Shown piece after piece: positions 1 to 7,282 of a stretch of 8,206 bases of DNA (its first letter is position 1; every line of letters starts with the position of its first letter). The position numbers were made by a program, and so were the translations under genes. Source of the DNA: CAZLIC01 sp964559535 (GTDB taxonomy: Bacteria; Pseudomonadota; Alphaproteobacteria; Rhodobacterales; Rhodobacteraceae); contig CAZLIC010000126.1 in NCBI GenBank assembly GCA_964559535.1, positions 1-8,206 of the forward strand, written 5' to 3'. A model generated the notes under the pieces. It did not search any database. It worked only from the letters and a program-made list of their open reading frames with translations, and was not told the origin of the DNA.

Positions 1-58
1 GCGCTCTCCATAACGCGGACGCGGCATATTATGTCTTATCCGGAACTCCGGATAAGAC
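1..58. mobile_element. Probable end of a mobile element inserted in the SNO gene
   Basis: Sequence left of about position 58 does not continue the SNO protein in any minus-strand frame; the frame ends in a stop within 30 bases. The junction coincides with a perfect inverted repeat and further small repeats. Inference: this is the terminus of an insertion whose body lies left of the window. A deletion joint or rearrangement would look similar. The element type cannot be named from 58 bases. Confidence 0.4.
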
Positions 59-2584
59 GTATTCCCTGGGCGTCACGTCCACCTTCAGATCATTCCATTC
101 ATCGGTCGGGATTTCCGCCAGGCGCCGTTCCATCAGCGCCTCGCCCGTTGACACGATCTGGATGACGGCGGCGTGGCCTGCCGCCAGATCGGCCGTGACG
201 GACCGGATCAGTGTCGGAGTTTTCATGCTGGTCAGAAGGTGCCCAAAGAAGCGCTGCTTCGTGGTTTCAAAGGCCGAGCGCGCGGCAGATTTGGCTTGAC
301 GGTTCAGGGTGCCGTCCGAGCCGGTGATGTTGGCCGCCTGCATCGCCGCATCGAGATTGTTGTGGATGACGGCGAAGGCGCCCGCGTAGGCATCATAGAT
401 GCGGCGCTGCTCCTCGGTCAGCTTGTGCTCGACCAACTCATACTCGACGCCGTCATAGGAGAGCGACCGCGCGGTGTAGAGGCCGAGGGCGCGCAGATCG
501 CGGGCCAGCACTTCCATGGCCGCGACGCCACCGGCCTCAATCGCCTCCACAAATTCGGCACGAGTCGCAAAGGGGAAATCCTCTCCACCCCAGAGGCCGA
601 GCCGCTGTGCATAGGCAAGGTTGTGGACCGTGGTGGCCCCTGTCGCGGAGACATACACAATGCGGGCGTCGGGCAGTGCGTGTTGCAGGCGCAGGCCCGC
701 CCTGCCCTGCTGCGAAGCCTCGACTTCGCCTCGCTCACCCTTGCCACCGCCCGCATTCTGCATGGCATGGCTTTCGTCGAAGATGATGACACCGTCGAAA
801 TCGCGGCCTAACCAGTCCACGATCTGGCGGACGCGCGAGACCTTCTCGCCGCGATCATCGGAGCGGAGCGTCGCATAGGTGGTGAACAGGATGCACTCCG
901 ACAAGGTGATCGGCTTGCCTTGGGCAAAGCGCGACAGCGGCGTGACCAGAAGCCGTTCCTGTCCGAGGGCCGACCAGTCACGCTGGGCGTCCTCGATCAG
1001 CTTGTCGGATTTCGAAATCCAGACCGCCTTGCGACGCCCGCGCAGCCAGTTGTCGAGGATGATCCCGGCGGACTGGCGGCCCTTTCCCGCCCCGGTGCCA
1101 TCACCCAGCATAAAGCCACGGCGGAAGCGGACAGAGTCCGCCGCGCCGTCGGCCGCTGCGCTGACGGTGTCAAAGGTCTCATCAACGGTCCAGCTTCCGG
1201 CGAGGTGGTCAGAATGGGCCTCGCCAGCATAGATCACTGTCTCAAGCTGGGCATCAGAAAGCCGGCCGCAAATGTCGGCAGGCAGCATTGGCCGATAGGT
1301 CGGGCGCGGCGGCGCGACTGAGGCCATGGCGGCGGATTGGACCAACTTGGTCGGATGCGGGACCGCGCCGGGAATCCGGATCGTTTGCAGCGCGTATTCT
1401 TCATAGATCGCGTCGGAGAGGCGCGTGGCATCGGGTTGCACAGCATCGACGGCTTCGTAGGGAAGTTCGATCGCCGCTGGCGAGGTGGTGGATTTTCGCG
1501 CAGTCGGGGCAGCATTGGCCCGAGCGAGATAGCCGCGGACTGAGCGCGCAGGTGAAGTGGGTGACGGCGGTTTCGGCAAATCGACGGCGGGGCGCGGCGG
1601 CACGTGGTCGGCAATCCAGCCGAGCAGGGTCGCAACGTCAGGTGCCATGCCAGGTGAGGCTGGGAAAAGCGTGGTATCTTCGGCCGGGATCTTGTCAATC
1701 ACGGTCAGCCGCGTCGAAAACGTCGTGCCATGCCGTGCATAGACCGAGCCGTCGATCGCAGCGGAAAACACGACGGTTCCACGTTCCTGTAGCCGGCCGA
1801 AAGCTTCGCGCCAGGCGGGCATGTCGGGGCCGAACCCCGCGCCGGTGATCGTGACCAGTCGCCCGCCCAGGGCGAGCCGCGCCAGCGCCGATGCGATGTG
1901 TCGAAACGCGGCGTCCTGCACTTTGCCAGCAACGTTTGCCATCGTTGAAAACGGTGGGTTCATCAAGACGACTGAGGGGATGGCACCAGCATCGAGGTGG
2001 TCGTGAATTTGCGCCGCGTCGAAGCGGCTGACGGAAAGGGCCGGAAAGAGGGAAGAGAGGAGGTCGGCACGGGAGTCAGCCAGTTCGTTCAGGATCAGAC
2101 TGCCGCCGGAGGCCTCAGTTAGGATGGCCAAGAGGCCGGTTCCAGCTGAAGGTTCCAGCACCACGTCGTCGGGTTGGATCGCTGCTGCAGTCAGTGCGGC
2201 GAACCCGAGCGGGACCGGCGTGGAGAATTGCTGCAGCGCCTGACTTTCTTCGGAGCGGCGTGTGTGGCTGGGCAGGAGGCCGGAGATTTTCGAAATCGCA
2301 GCCAGCCGCGCCGAATGTGCGCCAGCTTGGCGGAAGATCGTGCGGCCGTACTTCCGCAGGAAAAGGACAGTCGCGGCCTCGCAGGCCTCATATGCCGCCT
2401 TCCAATCCCAAAGGCCGGAGGCATCGGAAGCGCCGAAGGCGGCTTCCATTGCCCTGCGCAACGCCGCGCCGTCGATGCGCTGCCCGCGTTCGAGCGACGG
2501 CAGCAAAAGGCCGGCCGCAACCAGGATGGCGGAAGCCGAGGCGACCGGCGCTTGCGCAAGGGTCGTCGGAGAAAGGTCGTTCAT
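29..2584 (-). CDS. Strawberry-notch-type methyltransferase/helicase, C-terminally truncated
   Basis: Encodes 851 residues. The N-terminal third is a SAM-dependent N6-adenine-type DNA methyltransferase domain: STP motif at residues 121-123, SAM-binding LEPSAGTG at 143-150 and catalytic NPPF at 209-212. A Pro/Ala-rich linker (about 327-430) follows. Next comes a strawberry-notch (SNO) P-loop ATPase with Walker A GDGTGAGKGRQ (494-504), Walker B/DESH (603-606) and a VSATGAT motif (645-651). The helicase C-terminal part only begins (VSTGEALMERRL, about 811-822). After PREYVL the last residues, SGVPDKT, are read from the inverted repeat at 33-58, and a TAA follows. Full-length alphaproteobacterial relatives are, from memory, near 1,400 residues, so the second helicase half is lost and ATP-driven activity is doubtful. 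The ATG at 2584 has GAGGAA (2591-2596) six bases upstream. Such genes are common on alphaproteobacterial conjugative elements. A related methyltransferase-helicase layout occurs in the phage P1 antirestriction protein DarB, so a DNA-protection role is possible. Family assignment is firm; function is inferred. Confidence 0.88.
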   Translation of the reverse strand: MNDLSPTTLAQAPVASASAILVAAGLLLPSLERGQRIDGAALRRAMEAAFGASDASGLWDWKAAYEACEAATVLFLRKYGRTIFRQAGAHSARLAAISKISGLLPSHTRRSEESQALQQFSTPVPLGFAALTAAAIQPDDVVLEPSAGTGLLAILTEASGGSLILNELADSRADLLSSLFPALSVSRFDAAQIHDHLDAGAIPSVVLMNPPFSTMANVAGKVQDAAFRHIASALARLALGGRLVTITGAGFGPDMPAWREAFGRLQERGTVVFSAAIDGSVYARHGTTFSTRLTVIDKIPAEDTTLFPASPGMAPDVATLLGWIADHVPPRPAVDLPKPPSPTSPARSVRGYLARANAAPTARKSTTSPAAIELPYEAVDAVQPDATRLSDAIYEEYALQTIRIPGAVPHPTKLVQSAAMASVAPPRPTYRPMLPADICGRLSDAQLETVIYAGEAHSDHLAGSWTVDETFDTVSAAADGAADSVRFRRGFMLGDGTGAGKGRQSAGIILDNWLRGRRKAVWISKSDKLIEDAQRDWSALGQERLLVTPLSRFAQGKPITLSECILFTTYATLRSDDRGEKVSRVRQIVDWLGRDFDGVIIFDESHAMQNAGGGKGERGEVEASQQGRAGLRLQHALPDARIVYVSATGATTVHNLAYAQRLGLWGGEDFPFATRAEFVEAIEAGGVAAMEVLARDLRALGLYTARSLSYDGVEYELVEHKLTEEQRRIYDAYAGAFAVIHNNLDAAMQAANITGSDGTLNRQAKSAARSAFETTKQRFFGHLLTSMKTPTLIRSVTADLAAGHAAVIQIVSTGEALMERRLAEIPTDEWNDLKVDVTPREYVLSGVPDKT
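33..58. repeat. Perfect 12-bp inverted repeat at the break in the SNO gene
   Basis: Arms GTCTTATCCGGA (33-44) and TCCGGATAAGAC (47-58) are exact reverse complements separated by two bases. The point where the SNO reading frame departs from its expected sequence falls at the right arm. Close by are a smaller inverted pair, CATAA (9-13) and TTATG (29-33), and a tandem ACGCGG repeat (13-24). This arrangement resembles a terminal or recombination site of a mobile element, possibly one moved by tyrosine recombinases. No recombinase gene is inside the window, so the element type is not established. Confidence 0.8.
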
Positions 2585-2597
2585 CGGGAATTCCTCA

Positions 2598-2635
2598 AGA
2601 GAGCGGGAACGGGTCTGGCCCGATCAGCGCTCTCT
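2598..2635 (-). promoter_or_regulatory. Leader hairpin just upstream of the SNO gene ribosome binding site
   Basis: In the minus-strand transcript AGAGAGCG (2635-2628) pairs with CGCTCTCT (2605-2598), and an inner CGGG (2622-2619) can pair with CCCG (2613-2610). The GAGGAA ribosome binding site (2596-2591) begins one base after the outer stem. The hairpin could modulate translation or mRNA stability. No T-run follows, so it is not a classical terminator. The pairing is visible directly; the role is inferred. Confidence 0.45.
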
Positions 2636-2830
2636 CTCACCCGCCGGACCTGACCCGCTCCGGCTCACCTCTCCCTCTTCGCACCAGGGATCGTCGCCCG
2701 TATGGGTGGAGACTGGCTCGGCAGACTCCAGTCCGAAGGACCAGAGCGCGATCCCGGCGAAATGCTGGGAGGTGCCGCGAACGTGATTAAACGATTGGAA
2801 TTGCGCCGAAACCTTAAAGCCGGGGATCAT
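2624..2830 (-). CDS. Possible small hypothetical protein upstream of the SNO gene
   Basis: A 68-codon open frame running in the same direction as the SNO gene and ending 39 bases before its start. Third codon positions are mostly G or C, as expected for coding DNA in a GC-rich genome. The first 50 or so residues have an ordinary mixed composition (NHVRGTSQHFAGIALWSFG is typical), while the tail is Gly/Ser/Arg/Glu-rich and runs into the leader hairpin. No clear ribosome binding site precedes the ATG at 2830, and I recognise no family. It may be a leader peptide, a gene remnant or chance. Confidence 0.3.
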   Translation of the reverse strand: MIPGFKVSAQFQSFNHVRGTSQHFAGIALWSFGLESAEPVSTHTGDDPWCEEGEVSRSGSGPAGERER

Positions 2831-2832
2831 GC

Positions 2833-2861
2833 TTGACGATCAATTGCCCCTCGCCCATATT
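2833..2861 (+). promoter_or_regulatory. Candidate promoter for the zinc-ribbon gene
   Basis: TTGACG (2833-2838) matches five of six positions of the -35 consensus. CATATT (2856-2861) matches four of six of the -10 consensus, after a 17-base spacer. It would leave a leader of about 130 bases before the ATG at 3001. It overlaps the start of the possible minus-strand ORF, so both cannot easily be used at once. Pattern match only. Confidence 0.3.
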
Positions 2862-3000
2862 GTGCTTGGCCTTAAACGCAGGCCGGTGTGCCCGCCACGC
2901 GAAGCTAGATCAGCGTCTACTTCAATTAACATCACACCATGCCTCAGGCAGGGTCTGATTAGCAGCGGGCACCTGATCGGACCTATCCTGGACATGGATC

Positions 3001-4149
3001 ATGACCGATACCGTCGAATTCCGTAAGTTGAAGACGCTCGCAAAGCTTCACGCGCGGGCCAACAGAATAGCGCTGCACGATGCGCTGGATCGTATCGCGG
3101 GCCACATCGGCTTCGCGCACTGGAACAATCTTGCTGCCGCGACCAAGAAGGGATGGACACCCGATCCCGAGGTTCTCGCCAAAGTGGAGGCCTTTGTCGC
3201 CAGCACGCATCCCGCGCTACAATTCCGGGAAACTGACCCTCAGGCCTTGCAACACCGCTTTGGGCTTATGGATCAGACCGAGGAAGGGAGGATTGGAGCT
3301 CATCTGTACCGTCTGTCTGACTTGCTGGGTGATGTTCTGATTGCTGGTGAAGGGTGGTGCATTCGCATACCCGAAGCTCCAGAAGCAACACCGACTGTAG
3401 AAACCGCGGGGCACAAGGGGCTCAATAGCCCGGTCCATGACCCCGCGTTTCTGCGAGAAGCGCTCCAAATCGCCAGGGAGCGGTCGACGCTGGCCCGTGC
3501 TCGGATTTCGACTGACTGGCCTCGACGCTCGACGAAGCCAGACGGGGAGGGAACTGTCCGCCACCCATTGTTTGGAGGGGAATCGAGCGAATGGTTCTGC
3601 TTGCACTGCAACAGTACGGTATCTGGCGCACAGATTGCTGCAAATCTCTGGCATTGCCCGGGATGTGGGGCTTCCCCACTCGATATCTTCAAAACCCCGT
3701 TCTGGTTGGGAGAAAACGCCGAGAAGCCTAAGCCGGTCAGGCCTAGAGCAGCCGAAAACCCATCCGTGCAGGACATGCAGATCGTTGACGTCACACTTAA
3801 GCTCGAGCTCGATGCGGAGAAGATATCTCTTCTAATTCGCAGTGCCCTGGTTGAAGACGCGACCAATGCGAGTGAGAGACTGGGCGCCTTGCTTGCGGAA
3901 ATCAGTGTCGATGAGGAGAACGACGTCTGGATCGTTTTCGATGAAGACCTTTGGCCGGAAGACAAAGATCCGGTCCAAGCCTTGGCAGTCGCAGAACTCC
4001 TTGGCATCGAGGTCGATCTCGCGATCACCTGCATGACCGCACCATTCGCATGGCCTGGCCTGGGCACGCTGACCTCAAGTACGCGCGACTACACAAAGAT
4101 GATGCTTGAAGCCTATGCTCGGCACGCCGACGGGGATGACGGGACATAG
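3001..4149 (+). CDS. Uncharacterised zinc-ribbon protein, 382 aa
   Basis: I do not recognise a named family. Residues about 8-52 form a basic helical module (FRKLKTLAKLHAR … GFAHWNNL … KKGW). It resembles the short N-terminal helical domain of some proteobacterial proteins annotated as glyoxalase-related, a weak resemblance from memory. The middle is variable and hydrophilic. Cysteines 200, 203, 219 and 222 form a CxxC-x15-CxxC zinc ribbon, suggesting nucleic-acid or protein binding. The C-terminal part (about 260-380) is acidic, with alternating hydrophobic segments (VDVTLKLELDAEK, VWIVFDEDLWPEDKDP) that look like a folded alpha/beta domain. There is no signal peptide or membrane segment. 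The ATG at 3001 has only a weak GGAC-like ribosome site. An overlapping ATG at 2994 is out of frame. The gene stands alone, divergent from SNO and convergent with the PIN operon. Coding is well supported by length and composition; function is unknown. Confidence 0.8.
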   Translation: MTDTVEFRKLKTLAKLHARANRIALHDALDRIAGHIGFAHWNNLAAATKKGWTPDPEVLAKVEAFVASTHPALQFRETDPQALQHRFGLMDQTEEGRIGAHLYRLSDLLGDVLIAGEGWCIRIPEAPEATPTVETAGHKGLNSPVHDPAFLREALQIARERSTLARARISTDWPRRSTKPDGEGTVRHPLFGGESSEWFCLHCNSTVSGAQIAANLWHCPGCGASPLDIFKTPFWLGENAEKPKPVRPRAAENPSVQDMQIVDVTLKLELDAEKISLLIRSALVEDATNASERLGALLAEISVDEENDVWIVFDEDLWPEDKDPVQALAVAELLGIEVDLAITCMTAPFAWPGLGTLTSSTRDYTKMMLEAYARHADGDDGT

Positions 4150-4176
4150 GGACCTCGACAACTGTCGCATCTGGAA

Positions 4177-4195
4177 AGGTCATGCAATCTGACCT
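4177..4195 (+). terminator. Weak hairpin after the zinc-ribbon gene
   Basis: AGGTCA (4177-4182) and TGACCT (4190-4195) form a perfect six-base-pair stem with a seven-base loop, 27 bases after the stop codon of the plus-strand gene. The following plus-strand bases are A-rich rather than T-rich, so termination by this element is doubtful. It may simply be part of the convergent intergenic structure. Confidence 0.25.
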
Positions 4196-4236
4196 AAAGA
4201 GAAATACCAAGCCAGCATCACTGTGTTTGGCTTGGT
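4193..4236 (-). terminator. Probable terminator of the regulator-methyltransferase-PIN operon
   Basis: In the minus-strand transcript ACCAAGCCA (4236-4228) pairs with TGGCTTGGT (4214-4206) to give a nine-base-pair stem with a 13-base loop. The T-rich tail ATTTCTCTTT follows (4205-4196). It lies about 55 bases beyond the PIN stop codon. A second inverted repeat, CAGGGC (4246-4251) and GCCCTG (4261-4266), lies between. Together they plausibly end the operon transcript. Confidence 0.5.
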
Positions 4237-4289
4237 CGCACAGGACAGGGCTTCCGGATGGCCCTGCCGATCCGATTGGCGTAGGCGCG

Positions 4290-4787
4290 CTACACAAGCT
4301 GCACGCGTAGCTCCGGCACCGCAGGAGCGATGACATGTATGAAGTCTGGGTCCGATGTCACGACAACGAGGTTCCGCTCAACAGCCTGAGCTGCAATCCA
4401 GAGATCGTTTTCATCGATTTGCAGGAGCTGCCCTGTGACGCGATCGGACCAGGCTTCCACCCATCGCGGCATGCGCCGCCGGATATCCACCCGTTGAAGT
4501 GCAACGCTCGACTTCACATAGCCAAACGCCTCAGCCGTATGGCGGCTGACCTCAGCCAACGGGTGTTCCTCAGTCCGCTCGATACACTCTTCGATATGGG
4601 TCAAAGGCCTCCCGGCAGCACGAGAGAGCGCAAGACCGAAACGCAACTCGCCGATGGTTATCACCGAAACCAGTTGTGGTGCAGAAGGATCAAAGGCAGA
4701 AAGCGCCGTGCGAACCGTTCGGTGGTTTGATCGCCCGGCGTCGTAGAGTACCGATACGAGGTTGGTGTCGAGGAGGTATGTGTCCAT
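4290..4787 (-). CDS. PIN-domain (VapC-like) ribonuclease
   Basis: Encodes 165 residues with the full set of PIN acidic residues: D7 in LLDTN, E47 in IGELRFG, D125/D128 in IDENDLWIAA and D146 (with D148) in VTSDPDF. PIN proteins are Mg-dependent nucleases; VapC members cut tRNA or rRNA as toxins. VapC toxins are usually about 130-140 residues. This one carries additional sequence around residues 95-122 (basic, DIRRRMPRWVEAW). The start is the ATG at 4787, which overlaps the methyltransferase stop as TGATG, so translation is probably coupled to the gene upstream. No small antitoxin gene (AbrB-, RHH- or Phd-like) sits directly upstream or downstream, which is unusual for VapC. Its place as the last gene of a methyltransferase operon suggests either that the methyltransferase or regulator keeps it in check, or that it is the effector of a defence unit. 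Family firm; substrate unknown. Confidence 0.9.
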   Translation of the reverse strand: MDTYLLDTNLVSVLYDAGRSNHRTVRTALSAFDPSAPQLVSVITIGELRFGLALSRAAGRPLTHIEECIERTEEHPLAEVSRHTAEAFGYVKSSVALQRVDIRRRMPRWVEAWSDRVTGQLLQIDENDLWIAAQAVERNLVVVTSDPDFIHVIAPAVPELRVQLV

Positions 4788-7282
4788 CAGTGAATATACC
4801 GCCGCAACAATTCCGCCTCTTCGTCAGGCGCTGCTGTAAAGGTCTCCAGCGGCCACGGTCCCCGGTTACGATCCACCAACGGTCCGAGATATTCATGCAA
4901 TGGCATGTATGCTGAGAAATCCTCCGGCAGCCATCCTCGAAACAAGTGGTTCACTCGCCGTTCGGGCTCATGTCCGCGGAAATACTCCAACAACTGCCGC
5001 TCTAGCCGAGGTGGAAGATCATATGCCCTCAGTACCTCGGCATCGATTTCGACAAGAAGCGTGTTGAGAGCTTCATCGTCTTCTGCACGTCTTAGCGCCG
5101 TGTCGTTTCTGGCTTTGTACGCTGCGCGATAGCGATCAACAGCATCTACCACACGGTCCAATGGCCTCTTGGGCATCGGAATCAGTTTCATCAATTCATT
5201 GGTGAAGTGCTGGTTCGAAGCGCGCTCCGTCAAAAATGCGTTCGTCAGGGGTCCGTTGAGAATAGCCTCCAATGCCTCGAGCGGCAGCGAGCCATTCATC
5301 GGCCAGATGCCAAAAAAGCTCTGAGAAGCGACCAGGCCAGATCGGTCAGCGGCGGCAGCGATACGCCATGGACCACGAGAAAGTCTCGCGGCGTTTGTGA
5401 TGACCTTGGGCTGATCCCAAGGTCGGTCAAGCGGTGCGGGGCGGAGCGCCGCTTCGGGGTTCGTATTGAGATAGACTGTGTTGTGAACCGCGAACTGCTT
5501 GAGTGAATCGGCCGGTTTGAACACGCCCGGTGCAAATCCTTCGCGTGGTGTCTCTGAAAGCCCGTCTGCCTGCTTCCACCACTTTAGTCCACGGTAGACC
5601 TCGGCCGATGTTCCGAGGCGTGGAAACCGACTCACGACCTCCCAAAGCTCATCGAACTCACCAATCCACAATTCGCCTGTGTGAACGAGCTTCGTTCTGC
5701 GCCGCTCGGAGGTCACCTTCCCGGTTGCGAGAAAGGCTGAGCGATCTCTGTCAGTAACCGTGGTAGAAACGAGCTGGACTTGCGGCTCTCCCGCCTCTGT
5801 GCGCCGGTCTGTTGCAATGAGAATTGCCGCCTCAAAGCCGGCACGCTGGAAAACTCTGTCGGGGAGAGATGTAAGTTCGACATGCTTGAATTTGTCCGCG
5901 ATCGCCTGTCTGAGCTGCCCGTACTGCTGTTGTCGCAGAAAGCCTTGCGGAATGACGAAACCGATTCCCTCGGGCTCAGCCTCTAGTGCGGTCCGCAGAA
6001 CGGCCATCGGCTTGGAAAAGGACTTGGCGGCCATTTCCGAATAGTCAGCCCGCTCATCAACGTCGAAATCCTCCCAAGGAGGATTGCACAGCACGATTTT
6101 CGCCGACCCAATGTGCTGTGCCAACGTTACCGAGCGGAACAGATCCTGGTTGGCGATCTTCCAACCATTTGCATTCGGGTAATCAGCCAAGATCAACGAT
6201 AATGTTGCAACCTCGCAGGCGAACGCATCAATCTCTGCGCCTCGAATGCGTGAGATGAGAAAATCATGGCGCTCCTGACCAGACAGTCCTTCTGGCAGCA
6301 GATCTCGCATGTGCCTCAGCGCGGCAACTAAGAAGACACCAGCCCCCGTGAAGGGTTCAAAAATAGTAAGCTCGTTGAGGTCGAACCTGCCGAGGTCCAA
6401 CCGGTTCACAACATATTCAGCAACTTGTCGCGGTGTACTGTGTGTGCCGAAACGCTTCCGCGTATCCTTGGTGACGAGCGTATTCTCATAAACGAATGCC
6501 AGACTATCGGACGAGATGTTCCGGAAACTGATTGCTCCAAGGAGCGTTTGCCAAGCCGTTTCGGCCGAGAGGGACGAAGCTCCGGTAATTTTGCTGGGAT
6601 CTAGCTGGCCGAGCCCATAATAGCTCTCAATGCCTTTCAGAACCTCGTTGACGGGTGCATCTCGCCAAGCCTGAGCGGCAGGGTGATCTCGATCCAGCAA
6701 GATTTTGGCTGCGAGAAGTCGGAATGTCGTTCGGAACACGGCCTCTTCGATCTCTCGTGCCGTGCCGGTCATAAGTTCTTCGACAACCCGGCGCAGCAGA
6801 CGGTCAAGCTTATTCTCGACTTCATTTTCGATCGCCGGAAGAAGGCCAAGATCCACAAAGTCGAGTTGATAGGCCGCCTGGGCCTGACCAAGTGATTTCG
6901 CACGATGGACGGCTTGTGGCCGCCAACGCTCCGCGTTGCGCTGAAACAGGTCAGCAATACCATCTAATCCAATACGCTCGATGAGCCTAGGCGAGCCCTG
7001 AGCTCCCACCCTCCAAACGCCGATATCCTGGTGCCCGATCGAAAACAGGATCGGCGCACCCAATGCCCGACGTTTCACCACTGCGTCCTCGCCATCGTCC
7101 ATAATAACACCGAAGGCGGCGGACCTGTATGACTCAGGCACCTGCGTGAACGCAGCCATCTCGACGCGACGTGACTCCCCCGACGGTGAAAGGACGTCAG
7201 CGAAGGTATAGTCCCGGATGATTGAATCCGAGGAATACCCAAGCTGCCGGAGTTCGATCTCGATTTCATGGAGCGCGTTCAT
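4787..7282 (-). CDS. N6-adenine-type DNA methyltransferase (Eco57I/type IIG-like), 831 aa
   Basis: Probable SAM-dependent adenine-N6 DNA methyltransferase. Motifs in order: HSTPRQVAEYVV (281-292, motif X), the SAM-binding loop FEPFTGAGVFL (308-318, motif I), GAEIDAFACEVA (348-359, motif II/III) and catalytic NPPW (400-403, motif IV). A target-recognition-like region follows (about 530-710, with ILNGPLTNAFLTERASNQ and KLIPMP). A C-terminal helical end starts at EIDAEVLRAYDLP (745-757). Residues 1-270 are not assigned. They contain no PD-(D/E)xK motif that I can identify, so it is unclear whether the enzyme also cleaves, as type IIG enzymes do. The ATG at 7282 was chosen because AAGGAGGG (7295-7288) lies five bases upstream and the start overlaps the regulator stop as ATGA. 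The open frame extends 71 codons further, but that stretch is Gly/Ser-rich, atypical and lies over the regulator gene. The 3' end overlaps the PIN gene by one base (TGATG). It is the middle gene of a three-gene operon. Confidence 0.9.
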   Translation of the reverse strand: MNALHEIEIELRQLGYSSDSIIRDYTFADVLSPSGESRRVEMAAFTQVPESYRSAAFGVIMDDGEDAVVKRRALGAPILFSIGHQDIGVWRVGAQGSPRLIERIGLDGIADLFQRNAERWRPQAVHRAKSLGQAQAAYQLDFVDLGLLPAIENEVENKLDRLLRRVVEELMTGTAREIEEAVFRTTFRLLAAKILLDRDHPAAQAWRDAPVNEVLKGIESYYGLGQLDPSKITGASSLSAETAWQTLLGAISFRNISSDSLAFVYENTLVTKDTRKRFGTHSTPRQVAEYVVNRLDLGRFDLNELTIFEPFTGAGVFLVAALRHMRDLLPEGLSGQERHDFLISRIRGAEIDAFACEVATLSLILADYPNANGWKIANQDLFRSVTLAQHIGSAKIVLCNPPWEDFDVDERADYSEMAAKSFSKPMAVLRTALEAEPEGIGFVIPQGFLRQQQYGQLRQAIADKFKHVELTSLPDRVFQRAGFEAAILIATDRRTEAGEPQVQLVSTTVTDRDRSAFLATGKVTSERRRTKLVHTGELWIGEFDELWEVVSRFPRLGTSAEVYRGLKWWKQADGLSETPREGFAPGVFKPADSLKQFAVHNTVYLNTNPEAALRPAPLDRPWDQPKVITNAARLSRGPWRIAAAADRSGLVASQSFFGIWPMNGSLPLEALEAILNGPLTNAFLTERASNQHFTNELMKLIPMPKRPLDRVVDAVDRYRAAYKARNDTALRRAEDDEALNTLLVEIDAEVLRAYDLPPRLERQLLEYFRGHEPERRVNHLFRGWLPEDFSAYMPLHEYLGPLVDRNRGPWPLETFTAAPDEEAELLRRYIH

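Larger units (their letters stand above)
2585..3000. other. 416-bp divergent intergenic region
   Basis: Separates the minus-strand SNO gene from the plus-strand gene at 3001. From left to right it holds the SNO ribosome binding site and leader hairpin, a pyrimidine-rich stretch (about 2628-2692), the possible small minus-strand ORF, and a candidate plus-strand promoter near 2833-2861. CCTTAAA occurs twice (2811-2817 and 2870-2876). The stretch 2862-3000 contains nothing else I can support apart from the leader of the downstream gene. Confidence 0.6.

Noticed and set aside
173..811. 212-codon plus-strand open frame opposite the SNO gene
   Set aside because: It lies entirely antisense to well-supported coding sequence with clear motifs. 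Long antisense frames are common in GC-rich DNA, and its protein shows no recognisable domain.
2829..3026. 65-codon plus-strand frame just before the zinc-ribbon gene
   Set aside because: It runs past the start of the better-supported gene in another frame and has no ribosome site or recognisable domain.
3300..4067. 255-codon minus-strand open frame opposite the zinc-ribbon gene
   Set aside because: The plus-strand frame has the zinc ribbon and an ordinary composition. The antisense product is Ser-rich, low in complexity and has no domain.
4335..4730. 131-codon plus-strand frame opposite the PIN gene
   Set aside because: Antisense to a gene with all PIN catalytic motifs; no ribosome site or domain seen.
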